Shown here: in pieces, positions 16,826 through 26,133 of the stretch
Numbering within the stretch: position 1 is the first letter of the stretch
Layout of the letters: every line of letters starts with the position of its first letter
Origin: Ignavibacteria bacterium
GTDB lineage: Bacteria > Bacteroidota > Ignavibacteria > Tepidaquicellales > Tepidaquicellaceae
DNA: 64,000 nt
Reading direction: 5' to 3'
Assembly (NCBI GenBank): GCA_019187405.1
Contig: JABAQZ010000006.1
Location: 172,445-236,444, forward strand
The notes under the pieces: model-generated
What the model was told of the DNA's origin: nothing
Database searches by the model: none
The model's input: the letters and a program-made list of their open reading frames with translations, nothing else
Made by a program: the position numbers and the translations under genes

Positions 16826-17833
16826 ATGTCCTTATTATTAGAAGTTAAAAATCTAAAGACCTATTTTTACACCGATGATGGCGTTGCAAAAGCCGTTGAC
16901 GATGTCAGTTTTACTCTTGATAAAGGTGAAACTCTCGGACTCGTTGGTGAGTCAGGCTGCGGCAAAAGCGTTTCTGCATTGTCGATCATGAGACTAATTC
17001 CCAATCCTCCGGGAAAAATCGCGGGAGGTGAAATTTACTTCAAAGGGAAAAACATTTTAGCTCTTAGCGAAAAAGAAATGCAGAATGTCAGAGGAAATGA
17101 CATTGGTATGATATTTCAGGAACCAATGACTTCCCTCAATCCCGTTTTTACATGCGGCAACCAGATTGAAGAAGCAGTTATACTTCATCAGAAGCTTTCA
17201 AAAGAAGAAGCAAAACAGAAAGCCCTTGAAATGCTGAAGCTTGTAGGTATTCCCGCACCCGAGCAAAGATATAATGAATATCCTCATCAGCTTTCCGGAG
17301 GTATGAGGCAGAGAATCATGATTGCCATGGCATTGTGCTGCAATCCGGAAATTCTAATTGCCGATGAACCAACGACTGCGCTGGATGTAACGGTTCAGGC
17401 GCAGATACTTGAACTTATCAGCAAACTTCAAAGAGAGCTTGGCATGGGTGTGATAATGATTACACATGATCTCGGAGTTATTGCCGAAGTGTCAAATAAA
17501 GTTGCCGTAATGTATGCTTCGAAAGTAGCGGAGTTTGGAAATGTTGACCAGATTTTTTACAATCCGAAGCATCCTTATACAATTGGACTGCTTAATTCAA
17601 TTCCTAAGCTGAATAAATCCAAAGAAAGACTTTCTACTATCGAAGGAAGCGTTCCTCCGCCGACTCACTATCCCAAAGGCTGTCATTTCTGCACGAGATG
17701 TACTTTTGCGATTCAGAAATGCTGGGACGAGGAACCTCAGCTTCTGGAAGTAGAAAAAGGGCATACGGCTGCATGCTGGAGAATAAGTGAAATTGACTTA
17801 TTAAAAGCGCAATATGAAAAATCTGTTGCCTGA
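16826..17833 (+). CDS. Oligopeptide/dipeptide ABC transporter ATP-binding protein (OppD/DppD type)
   Basis: The protein has 335 residues. Walker A is GESGCGKS (about 41-48), the Q-loop is 'IFQEPMTSLNP', the signature 'LSGGMRQR', Walker B 'ILIADEPTTALD' and the H-loop 'ITHDLG'. The C-terminal extension with 'GCHFCTRCTFA' and further Cys is the OppD/DppD-specific domain, which in some members binds an Fe-S cluster. It would power uptake of peptides or nickel, but no permease, binding protein or OppF partner is adjacent, so it must pair with subunits encoded elsewhere. A strong terminator follows. Confidence 0.92.
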   Translation: MSLLLEVKNLKTYFYTDDGVAKAVDDVSFTLDKGETLGLVGESGCGKSVSALSIMRLIPNPPGKIAGGEIYFKGKNILALSEKEMQNVRGNDIGMIFQEPMTSLNPVFTCGNQIEEAVILHQKLSKEEAKQKALEMLKLVGIPAPEQRYNEYPHQLSGGMRQRIMIAMALCCNPEILIADEPTTALDVTVQAQILELISKLQRELGMGVIMITHDLGVIAEVSNKVAVMYASKVAEFGNVDQIFYNPKHPYTIGLLNSIPKLNKSKERLSTIEGSVPPPTHYPKGCHFCTRCTFAIQKCWDEEPQLLEVEKGHTAACWRISEIDLLKAQYEKSVA

Positions 17834-17857
17834 TTTATTTTAAAATTTTTGTTCATT

Positions 17858-17897
17858 CCCCGGATTTTGATTTGTAAATCCGGGGTTTATTTTTTTA
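17858..17897 (+). terminator. Intrinsic terminator after the ABC ATPase gene
   Basis: A perfect 10-bp stem (ccccggattt with aaatccgggg) and an 8-nt loop are followed by TTTATTTTTTT. Confidence 0.85.
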
Positions 17898-17907
17898 ATA
17901 ATTTCTG

Positions 17908-19188
17908 ATGTCGATTTTAATTGAAAATATTAAACAGCTCATTACCTGCAAAAGCAATAACGGATTACCTAAATGCGGTATCAATCAATCCGAAATCGGA
18001 CTCATTGAAAATGCTTTTGTCCTAATCGAAGGAGAAAATATAAAATATGCCGGCGAGAGGCAGGGACTTGAAAGATTTCTCGGCAATGCCGGTAAGAATG
18101 ATATTACTGTTATCGATGCAGCGGATAAAATTGTAATGCCGGGATTTATCGATGCACACACTCATTTTGTTTTTGCAGGTTCAAGAGAAAACGAATATGA
18201 AATGAGATTATCCGGCAAATCATATCAGGAAATTGCTGAAGCCGGCGGAGGAATTGCAGCAACGGTTAATGAAGTGAGAAAGAGCACAAAGCAGAAATTG
18301 ATAAACGAATCCGAAAAGAGATTAAAGAAATTTATATCTTACGGCACGACAACGCTTGAAGGTAAATCAGGTTATGGACTCGATAAAGAAAATGAGCTAA
18401 AACTTCTCGATGTAATGGAAGAGCTTAACATGAAAAACAAATACGGAATAGATATTATACCAACGTTTCTTGGAGCACACAGCATTCCTGCGGGAAATTC
18501 AAAAGAACAATATGTGAATTTAATAATTGAAGAAATGCTGCCAAGAGTTGCAGAAAGAAAGTTGGTTAGATTTATTGACATTTTCATTGAAGAAAATTAT
18601 TTCAATACGGATGATGCGGAAAGGATTTTTTCGGCAGGAAAAATTTACGGGCTTAAACCAAGAATTCATACGGATCAGTTTACCTCCATGGGAGGAATAG
18701 ATATTGCCATCAGATTTAATGCTGCAAGCGTTGATCATCTTGAAGTTTTGCAAAAAAAAGACATAGCAAAACTTTCAATTTACAATAAAGCTTCCGCCAG
18801 AAAAATTTCAGCAGTGCTTCTGCCCGGTGTTTCTTATTTTCTCGGAATTCCTTATCAGCCCGCAAGAGAAATTATTAATGGTGATATACCTGTTGTGCTT
18901 GCAACGGACTTCAATCCCGGAAGCAGCATGACCGAGAATATTCAGACTGTAATGTCGCTTGCATCTTTAAAGCTTAAAATGAGCGCCGAAGAAATTATCA
19001 ATGCCGTTACTATCAACGCAGCATATTCTCTGGATTTGGAAAACCGTTTGGGAAGCATAGAATCCGGAAAGCAGGCTGACTTGCTGATTTTTGATATGCC
19101 GTCGTATAAATTTCTTTTGTATAATTACGGAGTGAATAATATCGAGCAGGTTATAAAAAAAGGCAGATTGGTTTATAAAGCTGCGTGA
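17908..19188 (+). CDS. hutI: Imidazolonepropionase
   Basis: The protein has 426 residues and belongs to the amidohydrolase superfamily. It hydrolyses imidazolone-5-propionate to N-formimino-glutamate in histidine breakdown. The metal motif is 'DAHTHFVFAG', followed by the HutI-specific 'SRENEYEMRLSGKSYQEIAEAGGGI'. Further ligands are His in 'LGAHSIPAG' and 'IHTDQF', and Asp in 'LATDFNPGS'. hutH, hutU and hutG are not in the window, so it is separated from the rest of the pathway. It lies only 11 bp after a terminator and needs its own promoter there or read-through. Confidence 0.95.
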   Translation: MSILIENIKQLITCKSNNGLPKCGINQSEIGLIENAFVLIEGENIKYAGERQGLERFLGNAGKNDITVIDAADKIVMPGFIDAHTHFVFAGSRENEYEMRLSGKSYQEIAEAGGGIAATVNEVRKSTKQKLINESEKRLKKFISYGTTTLEGKSGYGLDKENELKLLDVMEELNMKNKYGIDIIPTFLGAHSIPAGNSKEQYVNLIIEEMLPRVAERKLVRFIDIFIEENYFNTDDAERIFSAGKIYGLKPRIHTDQFTSMGGIDIAIRFNAASVDHLEVLQKKDIAKLSIYNKASARKISAVLLPGVSYFLGIPYQPAREIINGDIPVVLATDFNPGSSMTENIQTVMSLASLKLKMSAEEIINAVTINAAYSLDLENRLGSIESGKQADLLIFDMPSYKFLLYNYGVNNIEQVIKKGRLVYKAA

Positions 19189-19213
19189 TTTAAAAAATTA
19201 ATTTTTTATTAAA

Positions 19214-20368
19214 ATGAAACTGAAACCGAATAAAATTTTTATTTATCCCGCCTTGATTTTATTCTTCAATGTATTTTCCTGTAAAGCCGACACACCTGAA
19301 AAATCAGAAAATAAAGTCTCTCAAATACAAGACACATCCGTATCGATCGAAACCGAAATTTTTGTGGAAAATTTATACGTACCCTGGAGCATTGTATTTA
19401 CCGATAAAGACAGAATGCTGGTAACAGAAAGGAACGGTAAATTAAGAGCAATACTCAACGGCAAACTTCAGGAAAAGCCCGTGAAGATTTTTGAGGATGT
19501 TTCTTCAGGCGGCGAAGAAGGATTAATGGGACTGACTCTCGATCCTGATTATCAAAACAATAATCTTCTTTATGTAAGCTATGCTTATGACAATGGAGAT
19601 ATTCTTAATGTAAAGGTAGTCAGATATAAAGACGAAGGCGACAATCTTTCAGGTGAAAAAATAATTATTGACGGCATACCCGCCGAAAAATATCATGCCG
19701 GCTGCAGAATTAAATTTGGTCCTGACGGAAAACTTTACATCACTACCGGAGATGCTGGCGAAAGAAATCTTGCGCAGGACAAGAACAACCTTTACGGGAA
19801 AATATTGAGAATAAATTCTGATGGAACAATACCTTCAGATAATCCATTTCCGGAAAATCCCGTATGGAGTTTCGGTCACAGAAATCCGCAGGGTATCGAT
19901 TGGTTTCCAGGAACGGACATTATGTATTCGACTGAGCATGGTCCTTCAGGTTTTGACGGACCCGGAGGCGGCGATGAAGTTAACATAATCGAAAAAGGCG
20001 GTAATTACGGATGGCCTGTTGTTTCACATAAAAACAGCCGCGACGGAATGATTTCTCCTGCACTGGAATTCACGCCTGCAATAGCTCCCGCGTCCGGATT
20101 GTTTTATAAATCTGATTCCATACCCGGATATAAAAACAATTTTTTCTTCGGATGCTTAAGAGGCAGAGGAATTGTAAGAGTTGTTGTAAATGAAAACAAT
20201 CCACGTGAAATCGTTTCTTTTGAGAAAGCTGACCTAAGCAGAATCGGCAGAATAAGAGACATAGCTGAAGGTCCGGATGGTGCGATTTATTTTTCCACAA
20301 GCAACCGTGACGGAAGAGGAACTGAAAAAGATGGAGATGATAAGATATACAGAATTATAAAAAAGTGA
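19214..20368 (+). CDS. PQQ-dependent (glucose/sorbosone-type) sugar dehydrogenase, lipoprotein
   Basis: The 384-residue protein has a lipobox (VFSC, Cys at about 24), so it is likely a periplasmic or outer-membrane lipoprotein. The six-bladed propeller of soluble aldose sugar dehydrogenases is indicated by 'VPWSIVFTDKDRMLVTERNG', 'GEEGLMGLTLDPDY', 'YHAGCRIKFGPDGKLYITTGDAG' (catalytic His), 'FGHRNPQGIDW', 'EHGPSG...GGGDEVN' and 'GGNYGWP'. Members oxidise sugars using PQQ. Whether this one binds PQQ is not settled by sequence. It follows hutI by 25 bp and converges with the membrane glycosyltransferase gene one base away. Confidence 0.92.
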   Translation: MKLKPNKIFIYPALILFFNVFSCKADTPEKSENKVSQIQDTSVSIETEIFVENLYVPWSIVFTDKDRMLVTERNGKLRAILNGKLQEKPVKIFEDVSSGGEEGLMGLTLDPDYQNNNLLYVSYAYDNGDILNVKVVRYKDEGDNLSGEKIIIDGIPAEKYHAGCRIKFGPDGKLYITTGDAGERNLAQDKNNLYGKILRINSDGTIPSDNPFPENPVWSFGHRNPQGIDWFPGTDIMYSTEHGPSGFDGPGGGDEVNIIEKGGNYGWPVVSHKNSRDGMISPALEFTPAIAPASGLFYKSDSIPGYKNNFFFGCLRGRGIVRVVVNENNPREIVSFEKADLSRIGRIRDIAEGPDGAIYFSTSNRDGRGTEKDGDDKIYRIIKK

Positions 20369-20369
20369 T

Positions 20370-21683
20370 TCATTCCATTCTTTTGAAAGTTGAACTTCCG
20401 TTGTCATAATCAAAGACTGCATCGTGATTTTGTCTTAAAGTATTTCCCGTAAATTCAAAATTAATTTTCCTTTCCGGAAAATTGTATTCCCAGTTGTAAT
20501 AAAAATTAGGCACATTCAGAAAATAAATTCCGTACTGCTTTGGCGGAAGCGATATGATTTTCACATAAGAATTTTCTTTTATACCTTCAGTGACTTTATT
20601 CAGATTAATAATGGACTGTCGTGAAAAATCTGCCGCCTGCCTGTATCTGTATGACCTCTGAACAAACGAAAACAAATGCAGATAAAAAAATAAAATCAGC
20701 ATAACTTTGATAAACATCGAACCCCCGGATTTAACATACAGAATCCCGATGAGGATACAAACACCAGCCGAAGACAGATAAGAATACCTTTCGGCAGTTG
20801 AAAATGAAAAAAGATAAATTGATAATGAAATTAACGAAAATAAAACCGGAAAAAATAAATCCGATTTTAATTTTCTGATTATCAAAAGCAAGATCAATGT
20901 AAGTACAATAAAGATAAAAGCAGTAAATGCAAGGAATTCTGCGAGATGCTCCATCGGCTGCCTGTAAATGTTTATTAAAAATTCCAGCTTTTCAAATCCA
21001 AGAAACTCAAATATTACTTTTACGGGAAATAACATCATGATATTATAATGAACTGACTTGTAAAATATTTTTAACAGATCCAAATCCATCGAAGAAATAG
21101 TAACTCCAAGATTGCCTCCGGGAAAATACATTTCCGAGGAATACCTAATAATAGCGTAAACAAAAACCGGAATGAGTAAAATAGCCGTCAGCTTTCCGAT
21201 ACTGAGTCTGATTTTAAAAAAATAAAACAGCAATACAAGAGGTATATATGCTATGGCGCTTTCCTTTGATAAAAGTGCAAGCAGAAAAAATATTATTATT
21301 GCAAAAACATAAAACCATCCTTCGTATTTCTTCGCCGAAAATAAAAAAAGTCCGGTTAAGATAAAAAATGCAAAGAGGAGTTCGGTAATACAGTTAATAA
21401 AAAACAAAGCTTCGGTATGACAGGTTAATACGGAAAAAAACAAAGCGGCAACGAATGATGCCGTTTTTCCGAAGTCTAAAGCCGATGAAATTTTGTAAAC
21501 AAGAATTACATTCAGTATGTGAAGCGTTACAACGAATATTCTGTAAATAAAAAATGATTCATGAAACATTTTCCACATAACATAAAAGAAGAGTTTCGGC
21601 AAAGGTCTGAAATAACCAAAAGGATCGGGGGAAAAAAGATAATCTGGAAATATTGAACCTTTATTTTCTCTGACTGCAAGCAT
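20370..21683 (-). CDS. Polytopic membrane glycosyltransferase-like protein (PMT/TMTC-like), start uncertain
   Basis: From the ATG at 21683 the protein has 437 residues and about ten membrane helices. 'GYFRPLPKLFFYVMWKMF', 'HTEALFFINCITELLFAFF' and 'LLALLSKESAIAYIPLVL' match the pattern of PMT/GT39- and TMTC-type transferases, which use lipid-linked sugars. However, the frame continues upstream without a stop to 21860. That extension encodes one more helix plus 'WFFGDDFGW', whose acidic loop is the usual catalytic signature. The true protein therefore almost certainly begins upstream, but no ATG, GTG or TTG is in frame there; an ATT at 21851 is the best candidate. It follows hisA on the same strand. 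Confidence 0.8.
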   Translation of the reverse strand: MLAVRENKGSIFPDYLFSPDPFGYFRPLPKLFFYVMWKMFHESFFIYRIFVVTLHILNVILVYKISSALDFGKTASFVAALFFSVLTCHTEALFFINCITELLFAFFILTGLFLFSAKKYEGWFYVFAIIIFFLLALLSKESAIAYIPLVLLFYFFKIRLSIGKLTAILLIPVFVYAIIRYSSEMYFPGGNLGVTISSMDLDLLKIFYKSVHYNIMMLFPVKVIFEFLGFEKLEFLINIYRQPMEHLAEFLAFTAFIFIVLTLILLLIIRKLKSDLFFPVLFSLISLSIYLFSFSTAERYSYLSSAGVCILIGILYVKSGGSMFIKVMLILFFYLHLFSFVQRSYRYRQAADFSRQSIINLNKVTEGIKENSYVKIISLPPKQYGIYFLNVPNFYYNWEYNFPERKINFEFTGNTLRQNHDAVFDYDNGSSTFKRME

Positions 21684-21876
21684 CCAGCCAAAATCATCTC
21701 CAAAAAACCAAATGTTAAATGAGTATGCTAAGACTATGATATTAAAAATTGTGAAGAAGAGATAAACATAAGTATCTCTTAATGTAATGCTGCAGATTAA
21801 CCTGTCAATGAAATTCCGGCTTGAAGTATGTATATGATTAACGATAGCAATAAATTTTAATTATGGATTTTTTATA

Positions 21877-22641
21877 TCAGTTAACTTTCGGAAGATCAAG
21901 CGAGATATCCTCTGATTCCATTTCTCTCCATATTCTCTGACAGGGAAAATGATTTTCATACAAAGCTCTTGAAATCATAATAGAATCAATTCCTTTGTTT
22001 TCGATTTCCATAATTGTCTTTAGATCTTTGTAGCTCGAGATTCCTCCGGCTGATGTAATTTTTAGATTTGTGTTTTCTGCTATCTCGAGCAGTCTTGGAA
22101 CATACGGACCTGAAAAATTTCCCACTCGCGTTACATCCTGATATATAATTCTCTTTATTCCTATCTTCTCCATCTGAATTGCAAAATCAAGAGGAGTAAT
22201 GTCGGCAAAATTTATCCATCCGTCTTTTACGACATTGTTAAGCTTTTCATCTATGCAGACAATAACCTTACTTGCAGAAAAATTATCAAGGCATCTTTTT
22301 ATAAAGTCGGGTTCGGTCAAAGCAGCCGTTCCAATGACTATTCTGTAAACGCCAAGCTCTTTTATGATTCGTTCAGCAATTTCATAATTTCTTATACCGC
22401 CTCCAAGCTGTATGGGGATGTCAACGGAGTTTGCTATTTCCTTTATGATGTCATAATTCTTCATGTCGCCGTACATTGCTCCGTCAAGATCGGTGATATG
22501 AATGCACTTAAAATTTTCTTTTCTGAACAGCCGGGCAATGTTTATCGGACTTTCTGAATAAAACTCGGTATTGTCTGCCAGATCCTGAATTACTCTGACA
22601 CACTTTCCGTCTTTAATGTCAATTACCGGTATTACTAACAT
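21877..22641 (-). CDS. hisA: HisA, ProFAR isomerase
   Basis: The 254-residue beta/alpha barrel isomerises ProFAR to PRFAR in histidine biosynthesis. The catalytic Asp residues are D8 ('VIDIKDGKCVR') and that in 'VCIDEK'. Phosphate-binding loops 'QLGGGIRN' and 'TSAGGISS' mark the two half-barrels. No other his gene is in the window, so the histidine genes are scattered. The upstream gene is the PorZ-like protein, ending 20 bp before this start; the downstream one is the membrane glycosyltransferase. Confidence 0.93.
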   Translation of the reverse strand: MLVIPVIDIKDGKCVRVIQDLADNTEFYSESPINIARLFRKENFKCIHITDLDGAMYGDMKNYDIIKEIANSVDIPIQLGGGIRNYEIAERIIKELGVYRIVIGTAALTEPDFIKRCLDNFSASKVIVCIDEKLNNVVKDGWINFADITPLDFAIQMEKIGIKRIIYQDVTRVGNFSGPYVPRLLEIAENTNLKITSAGGISSYKDLKTIMEIENKGIDSIMISRALYENHFPCQRIWREMESEDISLDLPKVN

Positions 22642-22660
22642 TTGGGATTAGTTTTAAAAA

Positions 22661-24931
22661 TTATTTTCTTACAACCGCGACCTTACCTTTGCCGACTTTC
22701 GAACCGTCTTTGTTAAATGCAACTATAATATAAATTCCTGTAGGGATAAGCTCATTGCTGCTGTTTCTTCCGTTCCATGTTGCAATCTTCCCGCCGGGTG
22801 AATCAAACTCCGTTATTACAACACCTGAAACAGAAATTATTTTTATTGTCGAATTTTCTATCAATCCGTCAATTTTCAGATTAACATCGGACGGAATTAC
22901 GTAAGGATTAGGCGAAGAAATTATTTCATCAAAATCTGCAACTGGCTCAATTGCATCAGTAGAAAGCGAGGACAGCCCGTTGTTTGAACCGAAGTAAGCT
23001 CTGCCTGATTTATTGCTGACAGCAATTGTTTTAATCTGATTAGAAAGCATGGGACTGTTTGAAATATTAAACTGTTCGATAAGCGTAGAGCCGTCTGAGG
23101 AAAGATGAAAAACTCCGTTTGTTTCTGTGCCTATCCATTTATCATTGAGAATATCATTTGAAATGCAAATGCAGTTTTCGGTAAAAGGCACTCTTAAATT
23201 TCCCGAAATAATTCCCAACTTGTAAGCAGGAGGTTTTTGTGTCGGATTTTGCACTGCTCCAAGTGGATTGTTGATAATAAACACTCCGTTGTTTGTCGCA
23301 ATCCAGACTTCATTGTTTTTGTCAACGATTACGTCGTAAACATTTGTAATGTCAGCTCCGAGTTCTGAATTATCATAAAAGCCGAATACATCATCTGAAA
23401 TGTTAGTAAGAGTATTGTTCTCATTGAAAAAATAAACTCCTGACCTTGTTCCTCCGGATACGATCCACTTGGTATTGTATGAATCAACTGCCATTTCAGA
23501 CAGAGTAGCCGATGTAATGATCGAAGGATTTGGATAAGCAAACCAATCGAACCCGCCGAGATATGAATAAAGCGATGAACCGTTATTCGACTGAAAAAAC
23601 GAAAGCCAGAATACTCCTGCATTATCGTAAGCTCCGCCGTTAGGCACGCAAAAATTCGGATCATTTGAAATACCCGGAAGTATTGTATTTGAAGGATTAA
23701 AATTGGTTATGCTATTTCCGTTGATAAGTGTAGGACCGCCGCCAAATCCCAGTGCCCAAACATTTCCATTGCCTGAAACTATTTTTTGAAACCAGTTTGA
23801 ATTTCCGATTTGAGGATGCGTGGAAATGTTATAGTTTTCCCAGAGGTTACCGTCGAACTTATAAAATCCTCCGTAAACAAGTCCGCTTGCTCCCCAAACA
23901 TTGTTATCCGAATCAATTGTAACCTGATTAAAAATATTTGTAAAAGGACTATTGGGATAAATGAACATATTGTTATATAGAATTCCATTGTCGCTGATTC
24001 CGGGAATTATTTCCTTATGTCTGTAATCTCCAAGCACCGTATAGCTGTATGAGCCGGGAAATTCCGTAAGAACCGAAAGATCATTTCTGTTTGCAGAAAA
24101 AATTCTCTGTTCTGAAATAAAAAAAAGTCTATCCTGTATTGAATGAATGAATTTTGTATTTGCATTTGAAACTGCTGCATTAGGGTAAGGGAACCAATCA
24201 GTACCGTTAAAGTAACTGAATCCAGTCAATGAACCCGCAAAAATTTTATTATCAAATGTTTCGATAGTTTTTACGTCAGTATTCATCGGAGCAATATTGT
24301 AATTACTCCATGATAAAGGATCGTTAAGATTTGAAGTCAGATAATTGACATAAGCAACGCCTGCTTTTGTGGCGGCATAAAGAATGTTATTATCAGCTGC
24401 AAGCGAATACACTGATGTATTTATTGGAAAATTTCCAAGCCTGTAATAAGGAGCATCTATAAAAGTATAGTTAACGGCTGATACTTTGTGAATTCCGTAT
24501 CCGGTTGCTATGAAAATAAAATTTCCGGCAGGATAAATAAAGTTTACGATTTTATTTGATTCAGAAGAATTCTTAATGTCATATATATATTTCCAGGTAT
24601 TGTCGCCGAGATTAAGTACTGAAATAGAGCCGTCAGTTGCGCCTATCCATAGCTTTCTGTTGTTGTCAATAGCAAGAGAAGTAATATCATTGTTTACCAG
24701 ACCATTGAGATTTGTGTATTCTTTTAATACTGTTCCTGCAGTATAATCAAATACAAACAGACCGCCTTTTGAAGAACAATAAATGTTGTTCGTAGCAGGA
24801 TCTGATGCAATTGATGTAATGTTTTTGAAATCAGTATAATTTATCCACCTTGATTTTTGAGAAAAAACATCATTTGAAAACAAGATTAGAAATAGCAGAA
24901 AAATTGCTCTTATTTGCATCGAAAAATTCAT
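22661..24931 (-). CDS. PorZ-like double beta-propeller with T9SS-like C-terminal domain
   Basis: The protein has 756 residues. A signal peptide (1-24, ending VFSQ) is followed by two consecutive propellers with two-component-regulator-type blades ('GLVNNDITSLAIDNNRKLWIGATDG', 'VIVDKNNEVWIATNNGV'). The C-terminal domain is similar to T9SS tails but with 'SPNPYVIPSDVNLKI' in place of NPFNP. This order matches PorZ, the surface T9SS subunit that hands anionic LPS to the PorU sortase. Its length is close to that of PorZ (about 780). PorU, which often neighbours porZ, is not here. It could instead be an ordinary propeller cargo. Confidence 0.75.
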   Translation of the reverse strand: MNFSMQIRAIFLLFLILFSNDVFSQKSRWINYTDFKNITSIASDPATNNIYCSSKGGLFVFDYTAGTVLKEYTNLNGLVNNDITSLAIDNNRKLWIGATDGSISVLNLGDNTWKYIYDIKNSSESNKIVNFIYPAGNFIFIATGYGIHKVSAVNYTFIDAPYYRLGNFPINTSVYSLAADNNILYAATKAGVAYVNYLTSNLNDPLSWSNYNIAPMNTDVKTIETFDNKIFAGSLTGFSYFNGTDWFPYPNAAVSNANTKFIHSIQDRLFFISEQRIFSANRNDLSVLTEFPGSYSYTVLGDYRHKEIIPGISDNGILYNNMFIYPNSPFTNIFNQVTIDSDNNVWGASGLVYGGFYKFDGNLWENYNISTHPQIGNSNWFQKIVSGNGNVWALGFGGGPTLINGNSITNFNPSNTILPGISNDPNFCVPNGGAYDNAGVFWLSFFQSNNGSSLYSYLGGFDWFAYPNPSIITSATLSEMAVDSYNTKWIVSGGTRSGVYFFNENNTLTNISDDVFGFYDNSELGADITNVYDVIVDKNNEVWIATNNGVFIINNPLGAVQNPTQKPPAYKLGIISGNLRVPFTENCICISNDILNDKWIGTETNGVFHLSSDGSTLIEQFNISNSPMLSNQIKTIAVSNKSGRAYFGSNNGLSSLSTDAIEPVADFDEIISSPNPYVIPSDVNLKIDGLIENSTIKIISVSGVVITEFDSPGGKIATWNGRNSSNELIPTGIYIIVAFNKDGSKVGKGKVAVVRK

Positions 24932-25276
24932 TTTAGTTTTTAATGATAAAGCCGGTATATAAATGCGGATAAGCTAAAAATTGTTTGAAGTTTCTTTTGA
25001 ATGTATTTTGCTCAATGTGAATTCCCTGATCTAAAATAAAATTTAATTTGTCTGTCGTCTGAACAACTATTTTATTGATAAAATACTTTAACTTTGTTTC
25101 ATCTTTTCTTTTTCAATATTAGACTTTTAGATTTGAAAATCAATAACATTTGAGAATGGAATTTACTAAACTGATTTACAATCCAAATAAAAAACAGTTT
25201 AAACCCGGCTGCGATATGTTTTTGAATTAATTGATGAGAAGATAATTCTTATATTGACCGAAAAAAAATTTTAATC
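24932..25276. other. Divergent intergenic region with a possible promoter box
   Basis: About 345 bp between the PorZ-like gene and the crotonase gene. TAACTTTG at 25089-25096 (plus) fits the Bacteroidota -7 consensus TAnnTTTG, but no TTG lies at the right distance upstream. Otherwise AT-rich, with nothing else recognised. Confidence 0.4.
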
Positions 25277-26131
25277 GTGAAAGATAAATACAAATCATAC
25301 TTAAGCAGAAATCAGAAATTTGAAAACATTATTTATAAGAAAGACGGATACAAATCCGTAATTACTATAAACCGTGAAAAAAAATTAAACTGCCTTAATC
25401 TCGAGACCATACGGGAATTGACTGCCGCTTTCAAAGATTCATCCTGGGATGACGATATTGCTGTCATCATTTTGACGGGTGCAGGTAAAAGGGCTTTTTC
25501 GAGCGGAGCAGACCTCGATGAACAGCAGAAATATTTTTTAAACAATCCCGGCGATTATTATAAATGGATGTATGAATTTATTCAGCTACACGAAGTAATG
25601 AGAAATACCGGCAAGCCATCCATTGCGCGCTTAAACGGAATGGTTGTGGGCGGAGGAAACGAACTCAACATGAGCTGCGACCTCGCTGTTGCCGCCGACC
25701 ATATCATCATAAAGCAAGTAGGAGCCGCAAGAGGAAGTGTTGCCGCTGCCGGCGCTACACAATTTTTACCTATTATTGTCGGAGACAGAAGAGCCAGAGA
25801 AATTCTTTTTCTCTGCGAAGACATTCCGATTAATAAAGCGCTGGAATGGGGCTTGGTAAATCAGGTTGTTCCGTATGAAAAGCTTGACGATGCCGTAAAT
25901 ATTCTTGCCGAAAAACTGTTCAACAAACTACCGGAGTGCCTGCGCTATACTAAACAACAGTTAAATTTCTGGAGAGATCTTTCATGGCATACTACTATTG
26001 GAAATGCTCGCGACTGGCTTTCCATTCACAATTTATCTTCCGAAGTAAGCGAAGGCATTTCAGCTTTTAATGAAAAGAGAAAAATTAATTATAAAGGAAT
26101 AAGAAAAGGAAAAGGGAAATTAAAAAAGTAA
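25277..26131 (+). CDS. Enoyl-CoA hydratase/isomerase (crotonase family)
   Basis: The 284-residue protein starts with GTG. Crotonase motifs include 'LTGAGKRAFSSGADLDEQ' (oxyanion-hole strand) and 'IARLNGMVVGGGNELNMSCDLAVAAD' (second oxyanion-hole Gly and helix). The Glu pair of enoyl-CoA hydratases is not clear: the 'GAARGSVAAAGATQFLPIIVG' region carries Ser/Ala where hydratases have catalytic Glu. It could therefore be an isomerase, a MenB-like or ring-cleaving member, rather than a hydratase. The C-terminus is rich in Lys. It converges with the Ppx/GppA gene, 2 bp apart. No beta-oxidation partner is adjacent. Confidence 0.85.
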   Translation: MKDKYKSYLSRNQKFENIIYKKDGYKSVITINREKKLNCLNLETIRELTAAFKDSSWDDDIAVIILTGAGKRAFSSGADLDEQQKYFLNNPGDYYKWMYEFIQLHEVMRNTGKPSIARLNGMVVGGGNELNMSCDLAVAADHIIIKQVGAARGSVAAAGATQFLPIIVGDRRAREILFLCEDIPINKALEWGLVNQVVPYEKLDDAVNILAEKLFNKLPECLRYTKQQLNFWRDLSWHTTIGNARDWLSIHNLSSEVSEGISAFNEKRKINYKGIRKGKGKLKK

Positions 26132-26133
26132 AG

